Source: Paenibacillus sp. FSL R5-0341
Lineage (GTDB): Bacteria; Bacillota; Bacilli; Paenibacillales; Paenibacillaceae
DNA length: 64,000 bases
NCBI RefSeq assembly: GCF_037975235.1
Contig: NZ_CP150241.1
Coordinates: 5,518,001-5,582,000 of the forward strand
Reading direction: 5' to 3'
The notes under the pieces are model-generated. The model was not told the origin of the DNA. It made no database searches and was given only the letters and a program-made list of their open reading frames with translations. How positions within the stretch are numbered: position 1 is the first letter of the stretch; every line of letters begins with the position of its first letter. Of the stretch, positions 16,165 through 24,734 are shown piece by piece. Made by a program: the position numbers and the translations under genes.

Positions 16165-17010
16165 TTAGACCCGAACTGCACTCCATACTTCACGCAAATG
16201 TTTGGCCGCAGGCACAGCTTCCTCCGCAGTTACGCCTTCAAGTGAAATATCGATATGTGGCTTATACGTTTTCAGCAATTCAAAAAATAACGGGTAATCC
16301 AGTATGCCTGCCCCAGGTACCGGATTGAACTTCTCTCCCTGTGCATCGAAGGCTACGTCCTTGGCATGAATCACGATCATACGTTGATACAGTGATTCCA
16401 TCACCTCACGCAAGAAAGCCCCTTGATCTGCTGCATGTGGCTGTTTGATCAGATTACACGGGTCAAATAGCATCCCCAGATTGGATGAAGGAATCTCTTC
16501 AAATAACCGTGTCATATGTTCATGGGTATGAAGGGTATGGGTGGATACAGGCTCAATCGCCGCATGAACGCCCCACTTCTCTGCTTCCTCAGCCAGTTCC
16601 TCAACCGTTTCTTTCAGCACGCTCCATGCCTTCTCTTCATATCCATCCGGATGCGTACCCTGGTAGGTGTCCAAGCCCCCGGTCTCCGTTGCCACCATGC
16701 TGCAACCAAAATCCCGGGCATAACGCAGATGCTCCTTGAATCGTTCAATGTCCGCACGTCTTGTTACCGGATCAGGGTCAATCGGATTAATATAACAGCC
16801 GAGTACCGCAATCTTCACCCCGCGCTGTGCAAATTGATCTCCAATCTCGTTCGCCAGCCCGGGACTCAGCTTGCCATTCGAAGAGTCCACATCTGATAAT
16901 GCTTTGGCAAGCGCCAGCTGTACGGAATTGAATCCATTATCCGCAATCGTCTGTGCAAGCTGTGCTGTAGGCTGTTTGCCAAATGTATGTGCCAGAATAC
17001 CAAGTTTCAT
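16165..17010 (-). CDS. Sugar phosphate isomerase/epimerase-like TIM-barrel protein
   Basis: A 281-residue member of the AP-endonuclease-2-like TIM barrel family, which includes xylose isomerase-like epimerases and inosose dehydratases. Candidate metal ligands are the glutamate in AIEPVS, the aspartate in MLFDPCN, the histidine in VIHAKD and the glutamate in SLEGV. It is last in the operon with kduD (26-nt gap), so a role in handling uronate or deoxyketose intermediates is likely. The exact reaction is unknown. The ATG follows AAGGAGG. Confidence 0.85.
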   Translation of the reverse strand: MKLGILAHTFGKQPTAQLAQTIADNGFNSVQLALAKALSDVDSSNGKLSPGLANEIGDQFAQRGVKIAVLGCYINPIDPDPVTRRADIERFKEHLRYARDFGCSMVATETGGLDTYQGTHPDGYEEKAWSVLKETVEELAEEAEKWGVHAAIEPVSTHTLHTHEHMTRLFEEIPSSNLGMLFDPCNLIKQPHAADQGAFLREVMESLYQRMIVIHAKDVAFDAQGEKFNPVPGAGILDYPLFFELLKTYKPHIDISLEGVTAEEAVPAAKHLREVWSAVRV

Positions 17011-17036
17011 CTCAATGCCTCCTTATGCTAATCCGA

Positions 17037-17789
17037 TTATCGTGCCATCCAGCCGCCATCGACATTCAGCACATGACCATTCAGATAATCCGAAGCGGCA
17101 GATGCCAGGAAGACAACGGGTCCTTTCAGATCTTCAGGAGTACCCCAACGTCCAGCAGGAATACGGGCTGTAATATCCCGGTAACGATTCTCATCTGCAC
17201 GAATCTGGGTTGTATTATCGGTTTCCATATAACCAGGTGCGATCCCGTTAATCTGAATCCCCTTACCTGCCCACTCATTAGCGAGTGCTTTGGTTAAACC
17301 GGCAACGCCATGTTTACTCGCTGTATAGCCCGGTACATTAATCCCGCCTTGATAGGACAACATGGATGCAATATTAATGATTTTGCCGCTTCCGCGTTCA
17401 ATCATATGTCTACCAGCCAATTGGCTTAGGAAAAATACAGTGTTCAGGTTCAGACCAATTACATCATGCCAGTCCTGCCCTGCATGATCAGCCGCAGGTG
17501 TGCGGCGAATGATTCCGGCATTGTTGACGAGAATGTCAATTCTGCCTTGGAACGCAAGCGCCTGTTCGAACACAGCCGACAACTCATCTTCACGACTTAA
17601 ATCCGCTTCAATCACATAAGCTTTGCGTCCGAGTGCTTCAATGGCACTTGCCGTTTCCACAGGCTTGGAATAAGAGACCAGCACCACATCAGCACCTGCT
17701 TCTGCCAAGCCGATGGCCATCCCTTGTCCAAGTCCTCCCGAGGTACCTGTTACCAGTGCAACTTGTCCGCTTAAATCAAATGGGTTCAT
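17037..17789 (-). CDS. kduD: 2-dehydro-3-deoxy-D-gluconate 5-dehydrogenase (SDR)
   Basis: A 250-residue classical short-chain dehydrogenase. TGTSGGLG near the N-terminus binds NAD(H), NNAG is present near residue 89, and the catalytic serine and YxxxK are in IASMLSYQGG and YTASKHG. The N-terminal MNPFDLSGQVALVTG and the RRTPAADH segment match KduD proteins, which interconvert 2,5-diketo-3-deoxygluconate and KDG in pectin breakdown. kduI nearby in the same orientation supports the assignment. The start ATG follows GGAGG. Confidence 0.92.
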   Translation of the reverse strand: MNPFDLSGQVALVTGTSGGLGQGMAIGLAEAGADVVLVSYSKPVETASAIEALGRKAYVIEADLSREDELSAVFEQALAFQGRIDILVNNAGIIRRTPAADHAGQDWHDVIGLNLNTVFFLSQLAGRHMIERGSGKIINIASMLSYQGGINVPGYTASKHGVAGLTKALANEWAGKGIQINGIAPGYMETDNTTQIRADENRYRDITARIPAGRWGTPEDLKGPVVFLASAASDYLNGHVLNVDGGWMAR

Positions 17790-17866
17790 GAATGATTCCT
17801 CCGCATGGTTTTGATATGCAATCCATAGATCCGTCCGTTCTTTAATCCCATGAATAATGAATCAGA

Positions 17867-18628
17867 TTAACTTTGATAATCCACTGTGACACCGCTCTGC
17901 TCGTATAAGGTAGCCGTCTCTTCATCCAAACGACTATCGCTGATAATGTAGTCCAGTTCCGAACACTGGGCGAAAGTTCGCAGTGCAAATTGTCCGAATT
18001 TATAATGATCCACAACGCCGTATACTTGCTGCGAGGCAGATATCATTGCTTTTTTCAGTGGAACCAGATCTCCCGTGTAGATCGATAGCCCAAATTCCGG
18101 ATGAAGGGCTGTCGTGGATATAAAGGCTTTGTGAATGTTTAGACTGGCTATAAACGCAGCCGTATCATCGCCCACCAGCATATTCCGTACACGAGCCCCG
18201 CCAGGCACGACCAGTCGCACCTGCTCCTTCTTGGTTAGCTCCGCAATAATGAACAGATCATTAGTCACTACCGTGATGGGCTGATTGTCGAGACGTTTGG
18301 CCATCTCCAGCGTGGTGCTGCCACCATCAAGGGCAACGATATCCCCTGGATGAATGTAGGCAAGGGCACGTTCAGCAATCTCCGTCTTCTCCGGATGATG
18401 CTTCTCTGTGACTCCGCGGCTATTCAAGATGCCATACTGGTCATTCTGAGCCAGCATAGCCCCTCCATGGACACGTACGAGTAGCCCCATACTCTCCAAC
18501 TTGTCGAGATCCTCTCGCACAGTCTTCCCCGTCACCTGCAACAGCTCACTCAGATCACTGACGGTTACTTCCTGGCGCTCCAGCAGAGCCTCCATAATTT
18601 TTTCATGTCTTTTCAATGGATTCATCAT
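17867..18628 (-). CDS. DeoR-family transcriptional regulator
   Basis: A 253-residue DeoR repressor. Residues 1-55 form the winged helix-turn-helix (VTVSDLSELLQVTGKTVRED), followed by a DeoRC phosphosugar-sensor domain with LDGGSTTLEMAKRL and VTNDLFIIAEL. A TTG at 18634 is possible, but AGGAAG is correctly placed for the ATG at 18626-18628. It precedes kduD by 77 nt on the same strand, so it probably controls the uronate genes and senses a phosphorylated intermediate. Repeat copy 2 starts 51 nt upstream of its start codon. Confidence 0.9.
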   Translation of the reverse strand: MMNPLKRHEKIMEALLERQEVTVSDLSELLQVTGKTVREDLDKLESMGLLVRVHGGAMLAQNDQYGILNSRGVTEKHHPEKTEIAERALAYIHPGDIVALDGGSTTLEMAKRLDNQPITVVTNDLFIIAELTKKEQVRLVVPGGARVRNMLVGDDTAAFIASLNIHKAFISTTALHPEFGLSIYTGDLVPLKKAMISASQQVYGVVDHYKFGQFALRTFAQCSELDYIISDSRLDEETATLYEQSGVTVDYQS

Positions 18629-18678
18629 AATCAACTTCCTATACTACCTGAGTCAAATGAATAACAGTTTCACACGTA

Positions 18679-18807
18679 CACTCCGGGTACAGAAAACCTT
18701 CCGATCACTCTTATCCCCAAATTTTCTTTAATCCCTTATTTAAAGGGAGAAATTTGGTGATAAAGGCGCACGCTTCGCTTCTTCAGGTTCTTTCTGTCCC
18801 CTCCGTT
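18679..18807 (+). repeat. Dispersed near-palindromic element, copy 2
   Basis: Same element as at 3035 and 46001. The inner stem is TTATCCCCAAATTT with AAATTTGGTGATAA, and the tip pairs TCCCTT with AAGGGA. Relative to copies 1 and 3 a G-C pair in the stem is A-T here, and relative to copy 1 the tip A-T pair is T-A, both compensatory. It lies between kduI and the DeoR gene. Confidence 0.85.
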
Positions 18808-18850
18808 ATAGTGTCTACTCTGTCCAATTAACTCAGACATCTGTAATTTA

Positions 18851-19690
18851 TTATTTCAGGTCTTTCATCGCTACGCCGTCCATATCTTCGAACGTCTGGT
18901 TCTCACCAGCCATCGCCCAACAGAAGGTGTAATTGCTCGTACCCACACCACTGTGAATGGACCAGCTTGGCGAGATGATTGCCTGACGATCGCGCACAAC
19001 CAGATGGCGTGTTTCGTTCGGCTCGCCCATCATGTGGAATACAACACCGTCTTCAGGCAAGTTCCAGTACAAGTATACTTCGGAACGGCGATTATGGGTA
19101 TGTGCAGGCATGGTGTTCCACATGTTACCCTTGTCGAGTTCGGTAATGCCCATCACCAGCTGACAGCTCTGGATTCCACCTTCTCCTTGGTGAATATATC
19201 GATAGATCGTACGCTCATTGGATGTTTCGATGCTGCCCAGATGATTCGGCTGAGCTTGTTCTTGTGTTGCTTTTACTGTTGGATAGGTGTGGTGAGCCGG
19301 TGTGGATACAAAATAGAATTGGGCAGGCTGAGCCTTGTCACTGCTCGTGAACACAACTTCCTTCACACCTCTACCGATGTAGAGACATTCCTTTGCTCCA
19401 ATCTCATAGCCTTGTCCATCTGCTGTTACTGTTCCGTGACCACCAACATTAATAATACCGATTTCACGACGCTCCAGGAAAAAGTTTGTTCCGATATCCT
19501 TCAGGTTTACTTCAAGGGTAATGTCCTTGCTCTCAGGTACAGCCGTTCCCACAATATAACGATCCACATGAGAATATACCGTTACCAATTCATCAGTTGC
19601 GAACAGTTGCTCCATCAAAAATTCCTCACGCAGGCGAGATGTATCATACGTTTTCACTTCATTGGGATGTGCAGCATAGCGATTTTCCAT
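18851..19690 (-). CDS. kduI: 5-dehydro-4-deoxy-D-glucuronate isomerase
   Basis: A 279-residue KduI, isomerising 5-keto-4-deoxyuronate, released from unsaturated uronides, to 2,5-diketo-3-deoxygluconate, the substrate of KduD. The N-terminus MENRYAAHPNEVKTYDTSRL and the cupin zinc-site segment MPAHTHNRRSEVYLYW (about 190-206) are characteristic, as is the C-terminal WSIHSGVGTSNYTF. A longer frame upstream exists, but the ATG at 19688-19690 with AAAGGA gives the family length. It probably has its own promoter upstream and heads the uronate cluster. Confidence 0.95.
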   Translation of the reverse strand: MENRYAAHPNEVKTYDTSRLREEFLMEQLFATDELVTVYSHVDRYIVGTAVPESKDITLEVNLKDIGTNFFLERREIGIINVGGHGTVTADGQGYEIGAKECLYIGRGVKEVVFTSSDKAQPAQFYFVSTPAHHTYPTVKATQEQAQPNHLGSIETSNERTIYRYIHQGEGGIQSCQLVMGITELDKGNMWNTMPAHTHNRRSEVYLYWNLPEDGVVFHMMGEPNETRHLVVRDRQAIISPSWSIHSGVGTSNYTFCWAMAGENQTFEDMDGVAMKDLK

Positions 19691-19850
19691 TATTAATCCA
19701 TTCCTTTCGTCATTTGAGTTGGTTGAGATTGATGTTGAATAATGTTCATATAAGTTCATTTTAGTTCATTATGTATCTTTTGTGTACCTTTATTTTCAAA
19801 ATAATTAATATGATTAATCATTAATACTATTTATTTCTTAAATGAGAATA

Positions 19851-19894
19851 AAAAAGATCCCCACAGTCTGTAATACAGACCGGGAGATCTTCTT
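19851..19894 (-). terminator. Terminator of the qox operon
   Basis: AAGATC-CCC-CAGTCTGTA pairs with TACAGAC-GGG-GATCTT and is followed by a T-run on the minus strand, just past the qoxD stop at 19906. Confidence 0.88.
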
Positions 19895-19905
19895 TAATTC
19901 ACGTA

Positions 19906-20235
19906 TTAATGTGCAACAGCGTTGTTAAGCATGATCCAGATCGAACCGATCACGATAGTCATCATGATCAGCAAACCGAAGATAAGAGCCATAACATTCC
20001 AGCGCGGTTTTTCTGTTTCACGAATATGCATGAAGAAGAAGAGTTGAACCACGAACTGAAGTGCTGCTGTACCTAGAACAACAATGAGTGTTCCTGTTCT
20101 TTCCATCATATCATTGAGAACCACCACAAGTGGAATGATTGTCAGAACGACGGACAGAATGAAGCCGATGACATAGGACTTCAGTGAACCATGTTGCTCA
20201 TGACCGTGGGAATCATGTGAGTTGTGCCCTGACAT
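19906..20235 (-). CDS. qoxD: Quinol oxidase subunit IV
   Basis: A 109-residue membrane protein of the CyoD/QoxD family, with a His-rich N-terminus and three hydrophobic helices (about 20-42, 48-70 and 80-103). VVQLFFFMHI is the family signature. It is a small accessory subunit that stabilises the heme-copper quinol oxidase. It is the last gene of the four-gene operon, with a 0-nt gap from subunit III, and is followed by a terminator. Confidence 0.93.
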   Translation of the reverse strand: MSGHNSHDSHGHEQHGSLKSYVIGFILSVVLTIIPLVVVLNDMMERTGTLIVVLGTAALQFVVQLFFFMHIRETEKPRWNVMALIFGLLIMMTIVIGSIWIMLNNAVAH

Positions 20236-20856
20236 CTACATCACCCCCATGAGATAGACGATCGACAGGAGGAAAATCCATACGACGTCCAAGAAGTGCC
20301 AATACAAGCTGATAACGTTGATTTTACCGCGAGTAACATCGGTAATACCACGTTTTTTCAGTTGGAACATGAGTCCGATCATCCAGATCAGACCAAGCGA
20401 TACGTGAAGTCCGTGAGTACCCACAAGGGTGAAGAATGCGCCAGAAGCAGCACTCGTTGTAAAGCTAAACCCTTCGTGAATCAACTCAATAAACTCATAT
20501 ACCTCAAGAGCGATAAAGCTCGCACCCAGAACAGCTGTAACAGCCAGCCAACTGATTAATTGTTTTACTTTACCCTGATTCATTGCCAGAACGGCAAGGC
20601 CGCTCGTAAATGAACTTGTGAGCAAGATAAATGTCTCGGCGATAACGCCAGGCATTTTGATCAATTCAGACAAAATCGGTCCGCCCGCCGTATTGTCACG
20701 CAACACAATGAAGGTTGCGAACAATACGGAGAACAGGATAACGTCGGAAATCAGGAAGAACCAGAATCCGAGAATTTTCATTTCCTGTGGATCATGATGT
20801 CCATGGTCGTGACCATGTGCATGATTCTCACCGTGCTTAGCGGCTGCTTGAGCCAT
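20236..20856 (-). CDS. qoxC: Quinol oxidase subunit III
   Basis: A 206-residue heme-copper oxidase subunit III (CyoC/QoxC type) with five hydrophobic helices. The GTHGLHVSLGLIWM and YWHFLDVVWIFLLSIVYL segments are conserved in the family. The N-terminus is His-rich (HGENHAHGHDHGHH). Its start abuts the stop of subunit I, and its stop abuts the start of qoxD, implying translational coupling. Located in the cytoplasmic membrane. Confidence 0.95.
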   Translation of the reverse strand: MAQAAAKHGENHAHGHDHGHHDPQEMKILGFWFFLISDVILFSVLFATFIVLRDNTAGGPILSELIKMPGVIAETFILLTSSFTSGLAVLAMNQGKVKQLISWLAVTAVLGASFIALEVYEFIELIHEGFSFTTSAASGAFFTLVGTHGLHVSLGLIWMIGLMFQLKKRGITDVTRGKINVISLYWHFLDVVWIFLLSIVYLMGVM

Positions 20857-22827
20857 CTATACCGACCCCCTTAACGACGCTTCGGTACGTTTGATTTCGT
20901 CGACCGGAATGTAATAATCCGTATCGTATGAGAATGAACGGGCGATCATGCAGATCCCTACGCCAGCGAGTCCGAGAATTGCCATCCACAACCATCCGAA
21001 TACGAAGCCGAAACCGGCGATGAACCAGAAAACAGACATGATGAACGGAATTCCAGAGTTCTTCGGCATATGAATCGGCTCAAGCGGTTGCTCTGGCGGA
21101 TAGATGCCTTTGGCACGACGTTCTTTCTCTTCCCACCACTCATCAATATCATCTCCGCGCGGTGTAACGGCGAAGTTGTATTCAGGAGCTGGTGAAGGAA
21201 TTGACCACTCCAGCGTACGGCCATCCCATGGATCGGCAGGAGCTTTGAGTGATTTGTATTTGCGAATACCGTCTGCGATTTGTGCAACTTGGAACAGGAA
21301 CCCGACACCCATCAGGAATGCCCCGATTGTGGATACGAAGTTCAATTCCCACCAGCCGGTATCCCAGCCGTATGTGCTCAGACGACGAGTCATACCCATC
21401 AGGCCGACAGCGTACTGCGGCATGAAGCAGACATAGAAACCAATATTCCAAGTCCAGAATGCCCATTTGCCCAGTTTCTCTTCGAGTTGGAAACCGAACA
21501 TTTTAGGCCACCAGTAATACAGACCAGCGAAGTAACCGAAGACAACGCCACCGATCAATACTTGGTGGAAGTGGGCAATCAAGAAGTAACTGTTGTGGAA
21601 CTGGAAGTCAGCAGGAGCAACGGATAACAGAACGCCTGTCATACCCCCGACAATAAAGCACGGGATAAAGGCAAGTGTCCACATCATCGGAGTCGCCATG
21701 CGAATCCTTCCTCGATACATGGTAAACAGCCAGTTGAATATCTTAACCCCTGTTGGAATAGCAATCAACATCGTAGTTACGGCGAAGAATGCATTCACGT
21801 CTGCTCCGGAACCCATCGTGAAGAAGTGATGCGCCCATGTGAAGAAGGACAGGAAGCTGATGATCAACATTGCGAATACCATCGACTTATAACCAAACAA
21901 TTTTTTCCGAGAGAAGGTACTTACAATCTCGGAGAACACACCGAATGCCGGCAAGACGACAATGTATACCTCAGGGTGACCCCACATCCAGATCAAGTTG
22001 ATATACATCATTGGGTTACCGCCCAAATCAAGTGTGAAGAAATGCGCCCCGGCAAACCTGTCGAGGAATAGCAATGCAAGTGTCACGGTCAAGATTGGGA
22101 AAGCAAACAAGATGATAATACAAGTGGAGAATACCGACCATGTGAACATCGGCAATTTCATCCATCTCATGCCTGGCGCACGCATTTTAATGATGGTAAC
22201 CAGGAAGTTGATACCCGTAGCTAGGGAACCGATACCTGATATCTGTATACCCCATATATAGAAGTTCTGTCCTACCCCCGGACTGTGTGACAGCTCCGAT
22301 AGAGGCGGATAACTCAGCCATCCTGCATCCGGTGAACCACCGATAACGAAGGACAGATTAAACAGCATTGCGCCCAAGAAGAACAACCAGAAGCTGAGTG
22401 AATTCAGGAACGGGAACGCAACGTCTCTTGCTCCGATCTGTAGTGGTACGATAACGTTAAATAGACCAAACATAAATGGCATCGCCATGAACAAGATCAT
22501 GATCGTACCGTGAGTTGTGAAGACTTGATTATAGTGTTCAGGGTTTAGAAATTCATTGTTAGGCATAGCCAGCTGAAGGCGCATCATTAGCGCATCCACA
22601 CCACCACGGAATAACATGATAATGGAAGCGATGATATACATGATACCGATCTTTTTGTGATCGACAGTCGTTAACCAGTTACGCCAGAGCCAGCCCCATT
22701 TTTTGAAATAAGTTAGCACCGCTACAATAGTAATCATGGTAATTCCGATAGCTACCATCGCACCATAAATGAGCGGATCACCGGTTACGAAAAACTCCGA
22801 TGCAAACTCTTTAAGTCCCTCTAACAT
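20857..22827 (-). CDS. qoxB: Quinol oxidase subunit I
   Basis: A 656-residue catalytic subunit of a heme-copper oxidase reducing O2 to water while pumping protons. Visible ligands and channel residues: TTHGTIM (low-spin heme histidine), GHPEVY (CuB histidine and cross-linked tyrosine), WAHHFF (two CuB histidines), AHFHQVLIGG (heme histidines) and the D-channel aspartate in GARDVAFP. The extra N- and C-terminal helices and the length over 640 are typical of quinol oxidase subunit I. The ATG follows AAAGGAGG. Heme type (a or o) cannot be told from sequence. Confidence 0.96.
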   Translation of the reverse strand: MLEGLKEFASEFFVTGDPLIYGAMVAIGITMITIVAVLTYFKKWGWLWRNWLTTVDHKKIGIMYIIASIIMLFRGGVDALMMRLQLAMPNNEFLNPEHYNQVFTTHGTIMILFMAMPFMFGLFNVIVPLQIGARDVAFPFLNSLSFWLFFLGAMLFNLSFVIGGSPDAGWLSYPPLSELSHSPGVGQNFYIWGIQISGIGSLATGINFLVTIIKMRAPGMRWMKLPMFTWSVFSTCIIILFAFPILTVTLALLFLDRFAGAHFFTLDLGGNPMMYINLIWMWGHPEVYIVVLPAFGVFSEIVSTFSRKKLFGYKSMVFAMLIISFLSFFTWAHHFFTMGSGADVNAFFAVTTMLIAIPTGVKIFNWLFTMYRGRIRMATPMMWTLAFIPCFIVGGMTGVLLSVAPADFQFHNSYFLIAHFHQVLIGGVVFGYFAGLYYWWPKMFGFQLEEKLGKWAFWTWNIGFYVCFMPQYAVGLMGMTRRLSTYGWDTGWWELNFVSTIGAFLMGVGFLFQVAQIADGIRKYKSLKAPADPWDGRTLEWSIPSPAPEYNFAVTPRGDDIDEWWEEKERRAKGIYPPEQPLEPIHMPKNSGIPFIMSVFWFIAGFGFVFGWLWMAILGLAGVGICMIARSFSYDTDYYIPVDEIKRTEASLRGSV

Positions 22828-22848
22828 TGGGGGCCTCCTTTCGAATCT

Positions 22849-23823
22849 TTAGTTAGCACTCTTGTCCTCGTCTTGATTCGACGTATCAGTTGCATTTTGA
22901 ATGGCTCCAGAAGCTTCGCTTGAAGTTCCATGCTTACTGTGAGCACTTTGACCATTTACTACATACTTGGTCACAATATTTTGGAACAATCCTTCTGGGA
23001 AGGCAGAATAGTAAGCAACATTGCTTGTTCCTGGCTCAGCCAGTGCATTGTAACCTTCTGTGGTCAATTCCTGGGAACTTTGTTTCACTTCAGCTACCCA
23101 TTTGTCAAAATCTTCGTCCGATGTAGCATTCACATCAAAACGCATTTCTCCAAAATGCTCACCTGTGAAGTTAGCGCCTGAACCCCAGTACTTACCTTCA
23201 TGATCTGCCTGCAGATACAAGGTCATCGCCATACCCGACATCGTATAAATCTGTCCTCCAAGTTGCGGAATCCAGAATGAATTCATCGGTGAATCCGCAG
23301 TGAGTTCAAATTTCACGGGCCGGTCTGCCGGAATATTCAGCGTGTTGACCGTTGCAATCCCTTGCTCAGGATACATAAACAACCATTTCCAGTCCAGTGA
23401 AGACACTTGGATGGTAATTGGTGCTTTTTCGTGAGCCAACGGCTTCGAAGGCTCCAGATCATACGTGTAACGAACAGTAACAATGGCAAGCAGTCCAATA
23501 ATGATAATTGGAACCGTCCACCAGATTGCCTCCGCCTTCGTACTATGAGACCAGTTAGGCTCATAAGCAGCTTTGTTATCCGGCTTGTCGCGGTAACGCC
23601 ATACGATTACGGCAGACAAAATGAGTACTGGCACAATGATGACAGCACACAAAATTGTCGAGATGACAATCAAATCTCTCTGCGAAGCGCCAATTGGCCC
23701 CTTCGGATCCAGAACAACGTACTGCCCGCCTGCCAGCATTGGCCAGACAATCAATGCAATTGTAACCAACGTCAGGACAACCGGAATGATTATCCGGATT
23801 AGCGACCTAGGTTTCTTGTTCAT
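22849..23823 (-). CDS. qoxA: Quinol oxidase subunit II
   Basis: A 324-residue subunit with an N-terminal hydrophobic segment, a second helix near 48-70, a third near 97-115 and an extracytoplasmic cupredoxin-like domain. VVLDPKGPIG resembles the start of mature QoxA proteins. The CuA cysteines of cytochrome c oxidases are absent, so quinol is the electron donor. Unlike B. subtilis QoxA, the expected lipobox cysteine is missing: the segment reads WPMLAGGQYVVLDPKG. The C-terminus is a hydrophilic S/T/D-rich tail. First gene of qoxABCD. Confidence 0.93.
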   Translation of the reverse strand: MNKKPRSLIRIIIPVVLTLVTIALIVWPMLAGGQYVVLDPKGPIGASQRDLIVISTILCAVIIVPVLILSAVIVWRYRDKPDNKAAYEPNWSHSTKAEAIWWTVPIIIIGLLAIVTVRYTYDLEPSKPLAHEKAPITIQVSSLDWKWLFMYPEQGIATVNTLNIPADRPVKFELTADSPMNSFWIPQLGGQIYTMSGMAMTLYLQADHEGKYWGSGANFTGEHFGEMRFDVNATSDEDFDKWVAEVKQSSQELTTEGYNALAEPGTSNVAYYSAFPEGLFQNIVTKYVVNGQSAHSKHGTSSEASGAIQNATDTSNQDEDKSAN

Positions 23824-23951
23824 TTTGATCCCCTCTCCTTAAATTCGCTCATACTGAAAAATCAGTATACTACTCTCTTCCTACTAAAGATATCAGAAAT
23901 GAACAACTTTTTTGTTCTTGTTAACAAATTTGTCGATTTTACACCTTAAAT

Positions 23952-23971
23952 GTGTGAATTTTTTCTCACAA
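23952..23971. promoter_or_regulatory. Inverted repeat upstream of qoxA
   Basis: GTGTGA and TCACAA flank an 8-nt AT spacer. Rex and Fnr sites use TTGTGA/TCACAA or TGTGA/TCACA arms with a 6-nt spacer, so the spacing is wrong by two for either. It lies 129 nt before qoxA in a 319-nt AT-rich gap whose only other clear feature is the terminator at 24030-24081. A redox-regulator site is possible, weakly supported. Confidence 0.35.
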
Positions 23972-24029
23972 ATCGCTTGCATGGTTGATATTTGCTTATT
24001 GTAATCTTTACACATCAAGTCACAAAATA

Positions 24030-24081
24030 AAACCCTTTGCAGTCCCGTTGAACAGTGTCAACGAATCCGCAAAGGGCTTTA
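24030..24081 (-). terminator. Terminator of the small two-helix membrane protein gene
   Basis: AAACCCTTTGC pairs with GCAAAGGGCTTT, with nested GTTGA/TCAAC, and TTTTATTTTG follows on the minus strand. It separates that gene from the qox promoter. Confidence 0.85.
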
Positions 24082-24141
24082 TTGACTGGATTCCGGGTAC
24101 TTATCCAGTCTTATTATGAACGAATGTACGCAGGATTATAA

Positions 24142-24405
24142 TCAATCGGCGCCTTCGTCTTCCCGGCGTGTATGAACGAGGCCTATCGCTTTGGCAATAA
24201 CGTAGATAAATACACTACCTACAAGGAATCCAATACCGACCATCAAGCCAAGATTACGATCATTAAAATCATTCAGATTGATCAGACACATGATCACTCC
24301 CGTAATGAGTGCGACCCATGCCAGAACTGTCATCGTCAAGACGGCGCGCCGCATATTTTTGTCTTTGCGCTCCAATTGGCTAACCATTGCTGTCTTCGAT
24401 GCCAT
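24142..24405 (-). CDS. Small two-helix membrane protein, possibly YiaA/B-like
   Basis: An 87-residue protein with two hydrophobic helices (about 20-42 and 53-73) and a charged C-terminus HTRREDEGAD. The arrangement, WVAL...G in the first helix and a short polar hairpin, loosely resembles the YiaA/B two-helix domain, but the match is weak. The ATG at 24403-24405 follows AAGGAAG; the longer upstream frame lacks a ribosome site. Between this start and the terminator at 24659 (24406-24658) nothing else is recognisable, so this gap holds its promoter. Confidence 0.75.
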   Translation of the reverse strand: MASKTAMVSQLERKDKNMRRAVLTMTVLAWVALITGVIMCLINLNDFNDRNLGLMVGIGFLVGSVFIYVIAKAIGLVHTRREDEGAD

Positions 24406-24658
24406 AGTAAACACTTCCTTTTCCCTTTTTGTAAGTGCTTTCCTTATACCAATATACCACATCAGTATGATTTTTAGTCAACAAATGTTCAAATTTTCTT
24501 CGCAATTTGGACACTTTATTTTAAATTTACCCGTTGACAATACATTATTCATTTCTTCCTTACTTCTTATAACCCAAAAACCGTCTCTTCATAACAGGAA
24601 CTACACTTGACCTGATCAAACCTTTATGATCTCCTCGTTTTCATCTGTAATAAAACAC

Positions 24659-24700
24659 AAAAAAGACGGCACATCGGAATACTCCTATGCTACCGTCTTT
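24659..24700 (-). terminator. Terminator of the GH95-GH1 unit
   Basis: AAAGACGG and CCGTCTTT pair, with a T-run on the minus strand, about 35 nt past the GH1 stop. Confidence 0.88.
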
Positions 24701-24734
24701 CTCTTTGCTCTTCCCTTAAAAGCTCCCACCGAGT

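Noticed and set aside
18953..19696. A 247-codon plus-strand frame opposite kduI
   Set aside because: Shadow of kduI codon usage; no start context.
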